From assembly GCF_000168295.1 (NCBI RefSeq), contig NZ_AAQJ02000001.1, forward strand, positions 576,001-640,000: DNA of 64,000 bases, given 5' to 3'. Made by a program: the position numbers and the translations under genes. Positions 1-9,838 of the stretch are shown in pieces (position 1 is the stretch's first letter; every line of letters begins with the position of its first letter). This DNA comes from Rickettsiella grylli (lineage in GTDB: Bacteria; Pseudomonadota; Gammaproteobacteria; Diplorickettsiales; Diplorickettsiaceae). The notes under the pieces were generated by a model. It was not told where the DNA came from and made no database searches. It saw only the letters and a list, made by a program, of their open reading frames with translations.

Positions 1-64
1 TTAAGTGATCCTATTAAACCGAATAATAATTTTTAAACAGAAGGTTGGATGCCGGAGGAAGATT

Positions 65-808
65 ATGACATTTATTACCTTGTTACTATGCCTTGGATTG
101 GAACGTTTTCTACATCGAGGCAATTTTTTAGCCCGTTTTAATTGGTTTGAACAGTATGCCAGCAAGATTGATGATCTCACTAAAAATTACGCGTGGACGC
201 AACATTATTTTATACCGTTGTTATTGGTCGTATTACCCATCGTTGTTCCAATAGCGGTCATTTATAGTTTAAGTGCCGCATTTATCCAAGGGTTATTAGC
301 CTTTTTAATAGGCGCAGCGGTACTTTTTTATTGTTTAGGACCTATCAATCTTTTTGATAGCAAAGAAATCCATCAGCGCATCTTTTGGCAAGCGAATGAA
401 TCACTTTTTGCAGTGATATTTTGGATGGCGTTGTTGGGTCCGATTGCGGCATTGATTTATCGTCTTGTTGAACGTTCTGCACATATCCACGCCAGTTATC
501 CTGCGTTAGGGAAATCCGCTCAACAGGTTCGCGCTTTATTGGATTGGTTACCTATTCGTGTATTTTCAATGTTGTTTGCTTTGGCGGGTGATTTTGTAAA
601 AACAAGTCAATATTGTTTAGATTATTTGTTTAGAGAGGTTTCTTTTAATCGGGAATTGATTGAAAAAAGTGGACGTATTGCATTGGGCCTTACCGAAACG
701 GCAGAGCTTACCAATGAAAATTATAGTACGGCATTAAAGCTGATTGATCGTAGTTTAATCTTATTTTTAATAATTGTGTTCGCGGTTACACTAGGCGTGC
801 TGTTATAG
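65..808 (+). CDS. ampE: AmpE-like inner-membrane protein
   Basis: AmpE is an inner-membrane protein of the CobD/CbiB-like fold, linked in enterobacteria to sensing of peptidoglycan recycling and beta-lactamase induction. The 247-residue product begins MTFITLLLCLGLERF, a typical AmpE opening, and has hydrophobic segments near residues 1-15, 50-95, 110-140 and at the C-terminus. The start at 65 is chosen because GGAGGA lies at 54-59, six bases upstream; an upstream in-frame codon at 5 would add 20 basic residues with no ribosome site. It lies 57 bases before aceE, recalling the ampDE-aceEF neighbourhood of E. coli. No pdhR regulator lies between them. Function beyond family membership is inferred. 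Confidence 0.75.
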   Translation: MTFITLLLCLGLERFLHRGNFLARFNWFEQYASKIDDLTKNYAWTQHYFIPLLLVVLPIVVPIAVIYSLSAAFIQGLLAFLIGAAVLFYCLGPINLFDSKEIHQRIFWQANESLFAVIFWMALLGPIAALIYRLVERSAHIHASYPALGKSAQQVRALLDWLPIRVFSMLFALAGDFVKTSQYCLDYLFREVSFNRELIEKSGRIALGLTETAELTNENYSTALKLIDRSLILFLIIVFAVTLGVLL

Positions 809-865
809 TGAATGAGGTCCGTTTTTTATAAGAATAAATAATGTAATTTTTCCAAGGTAAATCCT

Positions 866-3532
866 ATGACACAGCAAACGCCTTATAGAGATAAGGATCC
901 CATTGAGACCCAAGAATGGATAGCTGCGCTTTTATCGGTTTTAAAGTGTGAAGGTGCGGATAGAGCGCAATTTCTTATCCAACAATTGGTTAATAAGGCC
1001 CGTCAGCGGGGTTGCGAATTGACCATTGGAATGAACACTCCTTATGTCAATACGATTCCCCCTGAACGGGAACCTGTTTTTCCTGGAAATGAAAAATTAG
1101 AACGACGGATTGCCGCGTTAATTCGGTGGAACGCAGTCATGATGGTGTTACAAGCCGGTAAAGTTTCTTCTGAGTTAGGAGGGCACATCGCCACCTATGC
1201 ATCAGCGGCGACGTTGTATGAAGTGGGTTTTAACCATTTTTTTCATGCGGAGAATGCCCATCATGGCGGTGATTTAGTCTATATTCAAGGGCATTCTTCG
1301 CCCGGTATTTATGCACGTGCCTTTTTAGAAGGACGTCTTTCTAAAAAACAATTAACCTATTTTCGACAAGAAATAGGAGGGCAAGGATTATCTTCTTATC
1401 CACATCCCTGGCTTATGCCTGAATTTTGGCAATTTCCTACCGTTTCGATGGGCTTGGGTCCGATGCAAGCGATTTATCAAGCGCGTTTTTTGAAGTATCT
1501 GCAAAATCGTGGCCTGTTAGATACACAAAATAGAAAAGTGTGGATGTTTTGCGGTGATGGTGAAATGGATGAACCTGAATCACTCGGTGCGCTTTGTATT
1601 GCTGCGCGGGAGAAATTGGATAATCTTATTTTTGTGATTAATTGTAATTTGCAACGATTAGATGGGCCTGTACGCGGTAACGGCAAAATAGTTCAAGAGT
1701 TAGAAGGTGTATTTCGGGGTTCGGGGTGGAATGTGATTAAAGTGCTTTGGGGGAGCGCTTGGGATCCGTTATTCAAAAAAGATAAACAGGGTTTACTCTC
1801 TCAATTAATGATGGAAACCTTAGATGGCGAATATCAAAACTATCGTGCTAAAGATGGTGCTTACATCCGCGAACATTTTTTTGCAAAATATCCTGAATTA
1901 AAAACGCTGGTTGCTGAGATGAGTGATGAGGAACTTTGGCTTTTAAAGCGAGGTGGACACGATATTAAAAAAGTCTATGCAGCGTATAAATCGGCGGTTC
2001 AGCATAAAGATCAACCGACCGTTATCTTGGCGAAGACCATTAAAGGCTATGGTATGGGTACGGCGGGTGAAGGTCAAAATATTACGCATCAACAAAAGAA
2101 GATGACGTATGATCAATTACGTGCATTTCGTGATCGTTTTCAGCTCTCGTTGAGTGATAGGGATATTGAAAATTTAAGTTTTTACTGTCCCGATGAAAAA
2201 AGTCCAGAAATCAGCTATTTAAAAGAGCAGCGTAAAAAATTGGGTGGTTATTTACCCGCGCGGCGTACACAGGCTGAAGAATCGTTAAATATTCCACCAT
2301 TAAATGATTTCAAGAAAATTTTGGACGGATCGAATGGACGAGAAATTTCAACAACGATGGTCTTTGTTGAACTATTACGTCATCTCTTAAAAGAAAAAAC
2401 CTTAGGACCTCGAATCGTACCCATTGTGCCAGATGAATCACGAACCTTTGGTATGGAAGGTTTATTTCGACAGATTGGCATTTATTCTCCTGTAGGCCAG
2501 CTTTATGATCCGGTTGATGCAGGTCAATTAATGTATTATCGAGAAGATAAAAAAGGACAATTACTGGAAGAAGGGATAAATGAAGGCGGTGCGTTTTGTT
2601 CGTGGATGGCCGCTGCGACGTCCTATAGTACGAATAACTTAATGATGGTGCCTTTTTATATTTATTATTCCATGTTTGGTTATCAGCGTGTCGGTGATTT
2701 TGTCTGGGCCGCGGGCGATATGCAAGCACGGGGATTTATTTTAGGGGCGACGGCGGGAAGAACGACGCTAGTCGGTGAGGGATTGCAACATCAAGATGGC
2801 CATAATTTGTTGTTTTTTTCGGTTGTTCCCAATTGTGTGGCCTATGATCCTTGTTTTGGCTATGAATTAGCGGTCATCATCCAAGATGGTTTGCATCGTA
2901 TGATGAACAACCAAGAAAATGTATTTTATTATTTGACAGTAATGAATGAAAATTATGTGCATCCACCCTTTAACGAGAAGCATAAAAAAGGAATCATCAA
3001 AGGAATGTATTTATTGTCAGAAACGAAACCCAGCAAGCGACATGTCCAATTATTAGGTTCGGGTACTCTTTTAAATGAAGTGATTGCCGCCAAAGAATTA
3101 TTAAAAACTGATTTTGATGTAACGGCAGATGTGTGGAGTGTGACGAGTTTTTCTGAATTGCGTAAAGAAGCATTACATGCAGAACGTTATAATATGTTAC
3201 ACCCGAATGAACCCGAAAAGAAAAGTTATGTTGCACACTGTTTACAGGACCGAATAGGACCTGTGATTGCAGCAAGCGATTATATACGCTTAAATGCTGA
3301 TCAAATTCGTGAATTTATTAAAGCGCCCTATCGTGTGTTAGGAACAGACGGTTATGGGCGAAGTGATACGCGTGAACAATTACGTCAATTTTTTGAAGTC
3401 AATCGTTACTATATTGTTATTGCGTGTTTATACAGTTTATTGACAGAAAATTTAGTGACTAAAATCGAAATTGAACACGCCTTTAAGAAATATCATATTG
3501 ATTCTACAAAGCCCAATCCTTTTACGGTTTAA
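866..3532 (+). CDS. aceE: Pyruvate dehydrogenase E1 component, homodimeric type
   Basis: E1 decarboxylates pyruvate with thiamine diphosphate and passes the acetyl group to the lipoyl arm of E2. At 888 residues it has the length of E. coli AceE (887). The thiamine-diphosphate motif starts GDGEMDEPES near residue 230 and closes with the NCNLQRLDGPVRGNGK segment around residue 260; an EGLQHQDGH segment lies near 640. The C-terminal transketolase-like domain is complete. The ribosome site is weak (AAGG at 854-857). aceF and lpdA follow on the same strand, so the complex is encoded as one likely operon using the large single-chain E1 rather than the alpha/beta type. Confidence 0.97.
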   Translation: MTQQTPYRDKDPIETQEWIAALLSVLKCEGADRAQFLIQQLVNKARQRGCELTIGMNTPYVNTIPPEREPVFPGNEKLERRIAALIRWNAVMMVLQAGKVSSELGGHIATYASAATLYEVGFNHFFHAENAHHGGDLVYIQGHSSPGIYARAFLEGRLSKKQLTYFRQEIGGQGLSSYPHPWLMPEFWQFPTVSMGLGPMQAIYQARFLKYLQNRGLLDTQNRKVWMFCGDGEMDEPESLGALCIAAREKLDNLIFVINCNLQRLDGPVRGNGKIVQELEGVFRGSGWNVIKVLWGSAWDPLFKKDKQGLLSQLMMETLDGEYQNYRAKDGAYIREHFFAKYPELKTLVAEMSDEELWLLKRGGHDIKKVYAAYKSAVQHKDQPTVILAKTIKGYGMGTAGEGQNITHQQKKMTYDQLRAFRDRFQLSLSDRDIENLSFYCPDEKSPEISYLKEQRKKLGGYLPARRTQAEESLNIPPLNDFKKILDGSNGREISTTMVFVELLRHLLKEKTLGPRIVPIVPDESRTFGMEGLFRQIGIYSPVGQLYDPVDAGQLMYYREDKKGQLLEEGINEGGAFCSWMAAATSYSTNNLMMVPFYIYYSMFGYQRVGDFVWAAGDMQARGFILGATAGRTTLVGEGLQHQDGHNLLFFSVVPNCVAYDPCFGYELAVIIQDGLHRMMNNQENVFYYLTVMNENYVHPPFNEKHKKGIIKGMYLLSETKPSKRHVQLLGSGTLLNEVIAAKELLKTDFDVTADVWSVTSFSELRKEALHAERYNMLHPNEPEKKSYVAHCLQDRIGPVIAASDYIRLNADQIREFIKAPYRVLGTDGYGRSDTREQLRQFFEVNRYYIVIACLYSLLTENLVTKIEIEHAFKKYHIDSTKPNPFTV

Positions 3533-3600
3533 CAGTGAGTTTTTCCTATGAACCGATTTGACTAAAAATTTAAATGCGAAAATTCTCGAGGAGAAAACGT

Positions 3601-4905
3601 TTGTCTAGTTTAAAAGAAATCCATGTTCCTGATTTAGGTAACATAAGCACTGCAGCAATCATTGATATCCCCGTGAAAGAAGGTCAACGGATTGCAGTCG
3701 AGGAGGCATTAATTACATTAGAAAGTGATAAGGCGTCTGTGGATATTCCTTCGCCTTTTGCGGGAACATTAAAAGAATTAAAAGTGAACGTCGGTGATAA
3801 CGTTTCTCAAGGGGATTTGATTGCGATTTTAGAAACGGAAGAATCGAGTGATGCAGAAGAACCAAAGATCAAGTCTATACCAACTGGGAATGAAGAAAAA
3901 AAATCGCTCTCTGAGACAGGGGTTGAAAAAGCATCGATTCTTTTGAATAAAAATGAAGAAATATCAGAAACCGTCAACGTGTCAGACGAAGAAATGGAAG
4001 ATGATGATCCAGGAACGATTCATGCCGGTCCCGGTGTTCGACGTTTAGCGCGCGAGCTGGGTATCGATTTGAATAACATTCAGGGTACGGGTCCAAAAGG
4101 TCGTATTCTTAAGGAAGATTTACAAAAATTTGTTAAAACAAAACTTCAATTCGCCTCGAATGACAAGATGGGCTTACCTCCAGTACCGGAAATTGATTTT
4201 AATCAATTCGGTGAAACAGAAAAACAACCTTTATCACGGATTAAAAAATTAAGTGCACAGTATTTACACCGAAATTGGTTACAGGTCCCTCATGTCACGC
4301 AGTTTAATGACGCCGACATTACTGAACTTGAAGTTTTTCGTAAAGCACAAGCCGGGTTTGCCGCTAAACAACAGATTAAACTGACACCGCTTGTGTTTAT
4401 TATGAAAGCGGTAGTGACGAGTTTAAAAGCGTTTCCATCATTTAACGCTTCTTTATCCGCTAATGATCAGGAACTGACGCTTAAAAAATATTATCATATC
4501 GGTATTGCAGTCGATACATCGGAAGGTTTAGTCGTACCGGTCATACGGGATGTGGATAAAAAAAGTCTTTTAACGTTAGCGGAAGAATTAGGCCACGTGA
4601 GCCAAAAAGCGCGCGCAAAACAACTGTCGAGTGGAGATTTGCAAGGTCATTCGTTTACCATTTCCAGTTTAGGAGGCATTGGAGGTACAGCGTTTACACC
4701 CATCGTTAATGTCCCGGATGTTGCTATTTTAGGTGTTTCAAGAGCACAATTTAAACCCTGCTATCGGGAAGGTGAGTTTATCCCGCGGTTCATGTTACCG
4801 TTGTCGTTATCGTATGACCATCGTGTCATTGATGGTGCAGAAGGCGCACGGTTTATTATGCATTTAACAGAATGTCTCTCCGATATACGCCGTTGGTTGT
4901 TATAA
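3601..4905 (+). CDS. aceF: Dihydrolipoamide acetyltransferase (PDH E2), one lipoyl domain
   Basis: E2 is the core of the pyruvate dehydrogenase complex and transfers acetyl groups to CoA. The start is taken as TTG at 3601: GAGGAG sits at 3588-3593, seven bases ahead, and the family-typical LKEIHVPDLG follows at once. The in-frame ATG at 3574 would place this ribosome site inside the gene and add nine basic residues. Domains in order: one lipoyl domain (ESDKASVDIPSP, residues about 1-80), an acidic linker, the E1/E3-binding domain (about 145-180) and the catalytic domain ending with the HRVIDG active-site motif. E. coli AceF carries three lipoyl domains, so this is a short form (434 residues). 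Confidence 0.95.
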   Translation: MSSLKEIHVPDLGNISTAAIIDIPVKEGQRIAVEEALITLESDKASVDIPSPFAGTLKELKVNVGDNVSQGDLIAILETEESSDAEEPKIKSIPTGNEEKKSLSETGVEKASILLNKNEEISETVNVSDEEMEDDDPGTIHAGPGVRRLARELGIDLNNIQGTGPKGRILKEDLQKFVKTKLQFASNDKMGLPPVPEIDFNQFGETEKQPLSRIKKLSAQYLHRNWLQVPHVTQFNDADITELEVFRKAQAGFAAKQQIKLTPLVFIMKAVVTSLKAFPSFNASLSANDQELTLKKYYHIGIAVDTSEGLVVPVIRDVDKKSLLTLAEELGHVSQKARAKQLSSGDLQGHSFTISSLGGIGGTAFTPIVNVPDVAILGVSRAQFKPCYREGEFIPRFMLPLSLSYDHRVIDGAEGARFIMHLTECLSDIRRWLL

Positions 4906-4976
4906 CTTTTTTGTACATTTTTTGATAACTCCTTTTTCATTTTATCAAGTAATTAAAATTATTTTTAGAGGAATTT

Positions 4977-6383
4977 ATGGCTGAATTAGAAATTAAAAAA
5001 ACCGAACTTCTCGTACTCGGTAGTGGCCCCGGGGGATATAGTGCTGCGTTTCGTGCCGCAGACTTAGATAAAAAAGTTATTCTTGTTGAAAGAGAATCGA
5101 CACTCGGTGGCGTTTGTTTAAATATTGGATGTATTCCTTCTAAAGCGTTATTACATGCCGCTAAAGTCATTGACGATGCAAAAGCGATGGCAAAGTGGGG
5201 TCTGGATTTTGGAAAACCAACGATTGATCTTAAAAAATTACGTGATTTTAAATCAAACGTGGTAAAAAAATTAACACAGGGTTTGTCATTGCTTGCCAAG
5301 CAACGAAACGTTGAATGGATCAAAGGCGAAGGAAAATTTATCGGAAAAAACAAATTGATCGTTGGGAAACAAAAAATTGTTTTTGATGCGGCTATTATTG
5401 CCGCAGGTTCACAACCGATACGATTGCCTTTTTTACCCGACGATCCGCGTATTATGGACTCAACAGGTGCACTTGAGTTGAAAGAAATTCCAGATAAACT
5501 CCTCATTTTAGGGGGAGGGATTATCGGTATGGAAATGGCAACCGTTTATCGTGCGTTGGGTAGCGAGATTACTGTGGTAGAAACGGGCGATATGATTATC
5601 AATGGTCCCGATAAAGAAATTGTGACGCCTTTATATAAGCGTTTGCAAAAAGAATATACCTTTTTGTTAAAAACGAAAGTGACTCAAGTGGATGCAAAAA
5701 AAGATGGGCTTTGGGTTACATTTGAAGGTGAGGGTATTTCAAAACCGCAACGGTTTGATCAAATCTTATCAGCTGTGGGTCGTAAACCCAACGGTAAAAA
5801 CATCGGTGCTGAAGCTTTAGGGCTCTCTATTACTGAGCAAGGCTTTATTCCAGTGGATAAGCAATTGAGAACAAATATTCCACATATTTATGCGATAGGC
5901 GATATTGTTGGTCATCCTATGTTAGCCCATAAAGCATCGGCAGAAGGGCGGGTTGCTGCTGAAGTAATTGCGGGAAAAAAACATTTTTTTGAACCGCAAT
6001 GTATTCCTGCAGTCGCGTATACGGATCCTGAAATTGCGTGGGTGGGTTTAACAGTAAATGCAGCGAAAGAAAAAAATGTGGCTTACGAAAAAGCTGTTTT
6101 TCCGTGGTTAGCGAGTGGTCGTTCTTTAGGGCAAGGACGTGATGAAGGATTGACTCAGTTGTTATTTGATCCGAAAACGCACCGTATTCTAGGAGGAGGA
6201 ATTGTGGGGCCTAATGCCGGTGAATTGATTGCTGAGATTACATTGGCGATCGAAATGGGTTGTACAGCTGAAGACATCGCATTAACCATTCATCCGCATC
6301 CCACACTGTCTGAAACAGTCATGTTAGCCAGTGAAATTTTTGAGGGGACGATTACTGATCTCTATATGCCCAAGAAAAAATAA
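4977..6383 (+). CDS. lpdA: Dihydrolipoamide dehydrogenase (E3)
   Basis: E3 reoxidises the dihydrolipoyl arms of 2-oxoacid dehydrogenase complexes using FAD and NAD+. The 468-residue protein shows an N-terminal FAD-binding GSGPGGY motif, the redox-active disulfide CLNIGC at Cys47/Cys52, a second nucleotide-binding GGGIIG near residue 177 and the C-terminal HPHPTLSE segment with the catalytic His-Glu pair. It follows aceF after about 70 bases with AGAGGA just upstream of the start. The same enzyme probably also serves 2-oxoglutarate dehydrogenase, as in most gammaproteobacteria; that is inference. Confidence 0.97.
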   Translation: MAELEIKKTELLVLGSGPGGYSAAFRAADLDKKVILVERESTLGGVCLNIGCIPSKALLHAAKVIDDAKAMAKWGLDFGKPTIDLKKLRDFKSNVVKKLTQGLSLLAKQRNVEWIKGEGKFIGKNKLIVGKQKIVFDAAIIAAGSQPIRLPFLPDDPRIMDSTGALELKEIPDKLLILGGGIIGMEMATVYRALGSEITVVETGDMIINGPDKEIVTPLYKRLQKEYTFLLKTKVTQVDAKKDGLWVTFEGEGISKPQRFDQILSAVGRKPNGKNIGAEALGLSITEQGFIPVDKQLRTNIPHIYAIGDIVGHPMLAHKASAEGRVAAEVIAGKKHFFEPQCIPAVAYTDPEIAWVGLTVNAAKEKNVAYEKAVFPWLASGRSLGQGRDEGLTQLLFDPKTHRILGGGIVGPNAGELIAEITLAIEMGCTAEDIALTIHPHPTLSETVMLASEIFEGTITDLYMPKKK

Positions 6384-6726
6384 ATAACACATAAAAAATG
6401 AATATATCATTTCAGGTTATAAGGGGATAGTTCTATTTTGGCCGACTGATTATCAGACGGTTCGATATAATGATTCCCGTATTACGCGGGGCATCAATGC
6501 ATGAAGCGATGACATTGACAATTTCTTCCCAATGTGTGGTATAGCGTGGTGAACGTTGTGTTGAGCATTCGGTATAATACCCATTAATATTATTCCGGCC
6601 TTTTTATAATTGAATTCAAGGGATGACGGGAAGCCTATTGAGTGAGTAATTCTGTATTAGGGAGTATTTAACGAAGTGTGTCAACGCTAAACTAAATGAA
6701 TAAATTTTAGAAGAAGAAAAAAATGG
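6384..6726. other. Decayed non-coding stretch
   Basis: No intact gene is visible. On the minus strand a frame is open from about 6605 to a stop at 6433 (roughly 55 codons, including HWEEIVNVIASC and ISNRLIISRPK) and reads like the tail of a lost gene, but I do not recognise the family and see no start or ribosome site. Together with the broken gene that follows it forms an eroded zone between lpdA and recG. Confidence 0.4.
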
Positions 6727-7425
6727 CTACTCTTCTAGAATCAGTAAATCCTCATCCGATAGACCCGTTATTTCCTTGATAAGTGGAAGATTAATTCGTT
6801 TAGTTAACATTTTTTTTAGCAATATTAATCGCTTTTACGGTACTCCTTCGTACCGACCTTGCTGTAGATCTTCTTGCCGACCTTGCTGTTTTTAATTGTT
6901 GTGCTGCATTCATAATATCTTCCTCATAGTCTTCGATGGTTTTAAGCTTCTCAATCACCTGGTTCACATTGGCAGTCTCACCTTTGACTAACATATAATA
7001 TATCAATTGATTGAACAAATCATGATCAGGCTTCACCCGTTTAATTAGCTTTATAATATGATCGGCGATATCCTCTAGATCTCGGGTAAAAATATGTTTT
7101 TGAACAATTTCTAAGAAAGCAAGCGTTTTGTGTCGATAGATCTCCTCATCCGGCAGTACATTGAGATCGACAAGCAGGGTCATCGAAGAAATGTGCTTTT
7201 GCAAAGGGCGTGTCCTCAACGCAATCGATGAGCTTTAAGCAAAGGGTACTGACCTTTCCCATGGTAGAACAGCATCGAAATAACAACCGGTAATTTTTTG
7301 TATCCAAGGTTTAGATGCTGCTGCATAATGGCCACTTTATAGCGGTGCATGCGAAAAGGCATCAGTTCCTCTGCGGTGCTTTGATGTTCGAGATTGAGAT
7401 AAATTCCACCGTCATTTCAATGATT
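6727..7425 (-). pseudogene. Rpn/YhgA-family nuclease-transposase, frameshifted and truncated
   Basis: Remnant of a PD-(D/E)XK nuclease of the recombination-promoting Rpn (YhgA-like) family. Three frames join into one family-like protein. Codons from about 7425 to a stop at 7216-7218 encode [19 protein letters not shown] and then [14 protein letters not shown], the characteristic core. The next frame (7219-6800) carries the helical part with LFNQLIYYMLVKGE. After a run of eight T at 6810-6817 a third frame gives a C-terminus ending ITGLSDEDLLILEE at 6727. The N-terminus with the first catalytic residues is missing. Two frame breaks plus 5' loss make it non-functional. The 139-codon open frame in the middle should not be taken as a separate gene. 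Confidence 0.75.
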
Positions 7426-7527
7426 CGCGCATAGAAAAAAGCTACTTATCAATTTTATTAATAACATATTTTATTTATATTCATTATTCAATGATTAAAT
7501 ACCTGAACTCAAAAATAGGATTAAATC

Positions 7528-9693
7528 TTAAACTTTACTATAAGTGTCATCGCTACTTTGAGCCCAACGTTTTATAATCGGTTGAATCAAATAGGGGTAT
7601 TTGGTTTGTAGTAATGTACTCAGATGAAGAACCTGTGGAATGAGATCGTGATCGCGTTTTAGACACGCGATGCGCAACTGTTTCCAACCCGTTTGCCGTA
7701 ATCCCCAAATTTCGCCCGGACCACGGAGCTCTAAATCTTTTTGCGCGATCGTAAAACCATCGTTGCTGAGCCGCATAATGCTTAAACGTTCTTTAGCCAG
7801 TAGCGACAACGATTGATAGAGCAAAATGCAACAGCTTTTGCTGCTACTTCGACCGACACGACCACGCAATTGATGAAGCTGTGCTAAACCTAAACGTTCA
7901 GCATTTTCTATGACCATTAAATTAGCGTTGCTGACGTCAACACCGACTTCGATAATGGACGTGGAAACGAGTAAATCAATGACGCCCTTTTTGAAATCAC
8001 GCATAATGCTTTCTTTTTCAGTACTGTGAAGTCTTCCATGGATCAAACCTAAACGTAAGTCGGTTAAATCAGCTTTTAAGGTTTTAAAGAGGGTTTCAGC
8101 GGCCTGATAATGTTGTAAGCCTGATTCTTCGATCAGTGGACAGACCCAATAGACTTGTTTTTTCTCGCCACAGGTTATGCGCACTTTTTCAATGACTTTA
8201 GAACGACGACGTTCGGGGATAACCAGTGTTTTTACAGGAAGTCGACCCGGAGGTAATTCATCAAGAAAAGAAATATCGAGATCGGTAAAACTGGTCATGG
8301 CTAAGGTTCTGGGAATGGGCGTTGCCGTCATGAAAAGTTGATGGGCCTGTAAATTTTTTTGTTGGCTTTTTTTCCATAAATCGAGACGTTGTTTGACGCC
8401 AAATCGATGTTGTTCATCGATAATAATAAAACCTAAATTCGAAAAATACACCTCGTTTTGAAAAAGCGCGTGCGTTCCAATAGCAATATGCGCTTTTCCG
8501 GTTTTAATTTCATCGAGAATTTGTTTTTTAGCCGTAGTTTGTAAGCGTGCGTTTAAACAGACGACATGAAACCCTAAAGGAGTTAACCAGCGATGGAAAT
8601 GTTGATAATGTTGTTCACTTAATAATTCAGTGGGTGCCATGAGCGCAACCTGATAGTGATTCGCAATAGCCAATAATGCGGCGAAAGCCGCGACGATTGT
8701 TTTTCCTGATCCAACATCACCTTGCAATAAACGTTGCATAGGGGTTGCACGTTGCATATCCTGATTAATTTCTTTAATAATACGTTGTTGTGACGATGTT
8801 AATTGAAAGGGTAAAGCAGTTTGGAATCGTTTCATTAACGCTGAATTGAGTTTAAATCGGGGTGCTATTCCTGCAGCGCGTTTTTTTTTCATTTGTTGCA
8901 CACTCAATGAATGGGCTAATAATTCTTCTAAAGCTAAGCGCTGTTGAGCGATATGTTTTCTACGCGCTAATAGATCTAAAGGTGCATTAGCGGGTGGGCG
9001 ATGAATATAATATAAGGCGTCTAATAAAGAGGGAAGCGCGATGCGTTTTAATAAATGTTCAGGGAGATAGTCAGGAAAATAATGTTGTTGTTTGTGAACG
9101 AATGGTTTTTCAGTCGTCATTTCGAATAATAAATGGAACACTTGTGTAATCAATTTATGCCATAGACGTTGAGTCATTCCCGGTGTGCTGGGGTAAATAC
9201 TGGTTAAATAAGGGGGTAAAAGAGGTGATTGATGAGGACGCAAAAATTCATAATCAGGATGAATCATTTCACGTTCAAAGAATCTATTTTTTTGGGCATG
9301 TATTGGGCCAAAACACAGTAAACGCAGTCCTTTTTTAAACTGCTGAATTTGTTTGGCTTTTAAATGGAAAAATCGTAGTGTAACAGAGCCTGTTTCATCA
9401 CTGAGTTTACAGGAATAGCTTTTTTTATTTTTAATACGGAGTGGATGGTCTTGAATAATACCGGTAATCAACGCATGCTGACCTTCACGAACCGATCGAA
9501 TAGGGGTCAGTTGTGTTCTATTTTCATAACGCAAGGGGAGATGCAGAAGCAAATCTTGTAAATGGTGAATACCACATTTGTGCAAATAATGGCTTATCTT
9601 TGGTCCAACGCCCGTCAATTGGGTGCAGCTTATTTCAGCCAATGTTTGTTTAGTTCCGTGATTTGGATTTTTTAAACCAAGGTTTTGCATCAT
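7528..9693 (-). CDS. recG: ATP-dependent DNA helicase RecG
   Basis: RecG remodels stalled replication forks and Holliday junctions. The 721-residue protein has the N-terminal wedge/OB domain (GVGPKISHYL and LLHLPLRYENRT), the Walker A motif GDVGSGKT near residue 325, a DEQHRFGV motif II, TATPIPRTL motif III, and the QLRGRVGRS motif VI. It is slightly longer than E. coli RecG (693), mainly at the N-terminus; a second Met follows immediately and could be the real start. It is transcribed away from accB across a 145-base divergent intergenic region. Confidence 0.96.
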   Translation of the reverse strand: MMQNLGLKNPNHGTKQTLAEISCTQLTGVGPKISHYLHKCGIHHLQDLLLHLPLRYENRTQLTPIRSVREGQHALITGIIQDHPLRIKNKKSYSCKLSDETGSVTLRFFHLKAKQIQQFKKGLRLLCFGPIHAQKNRFFEREMIHPDYEFLRPHQSPLLPPYLTSIYPSTPGMTQRLWHKLITQVFHLLFEMTTEKPFVHKQQHYFPDYLPEHLLKRIALPSLLDALYYIHRPPANAPLDLLARRKHIAQQRLALEELLAHSLSVQQMKKKRAAGIAPRFKLNSALMKRFQTALPFQLTSSQQRIIKEINQDMQRATPMQRLLQGDVGSGKTIVAAFAALLAIANHYQVALMAPTELLSEQHYQHFHRWLTPLGFHVVCLNARLQTTAKKQILDEIKTGKAHIAIGTHALFQNEVYFSNLGFIIIDEQHRFGVKQRLDLWKKSQQKNLQAHQLFMTATPIPRTLAMTSFTDLDISFLDELPPGRLPVKTLVIPERRRSKVIEKVRITCGEKKQVYWVCPLIEESGLQHYQAAETLFKTLKADLTDLRLGLIHGRLHSTEKESIMRDFKKGVIDLLVSTSIIEVGVDVSNANLMVIENAERLGLAQLHQLRGRVGRSSSKSCCILLYQSLSLLAKERLSIMRLSNDGFTIAQKDLELRGPGEIWGLRQTGWKQLRIACLKRDHDLIPQVLHLSTLLQTKYPYLIQPIIKRWAQSSDDTYSKV

Positions 9694-9838
9694 GCTTTCT
9701 CGACGTGCGTGATGGTTTACACCATAATAAAAGTAAAAAGTATAAGCGTAAGCTTAGCAACTTAGGTTGATAAAGACTAGCAAAGTCCGCGAGGATATGC
9801 TCCAATAAGGCGCATATTCTTGTTGTAAAGAGGCCATA

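Noticed and set aside
1..36. Possible last codons of an upstream gene (SDPIKPNNNF, stop at 34-36)
   Set aside because: The fragment is too short to assign; any frame could end this way. ampD is a likely neighbour by analogy, but the residues do not show it.
2310..2729. 139-codon open frame on the minus strand inside aceE
   Set aside because: It lies wholly within the conserved aceE coding sequence, in an opposing frame, and shows no family features.
4937..5506. 189-codon minus-strand frame overlapping lpdA
   Set aside because: It is a shadow of lpdA, with composition set by the complementary frame and no ribosome site.
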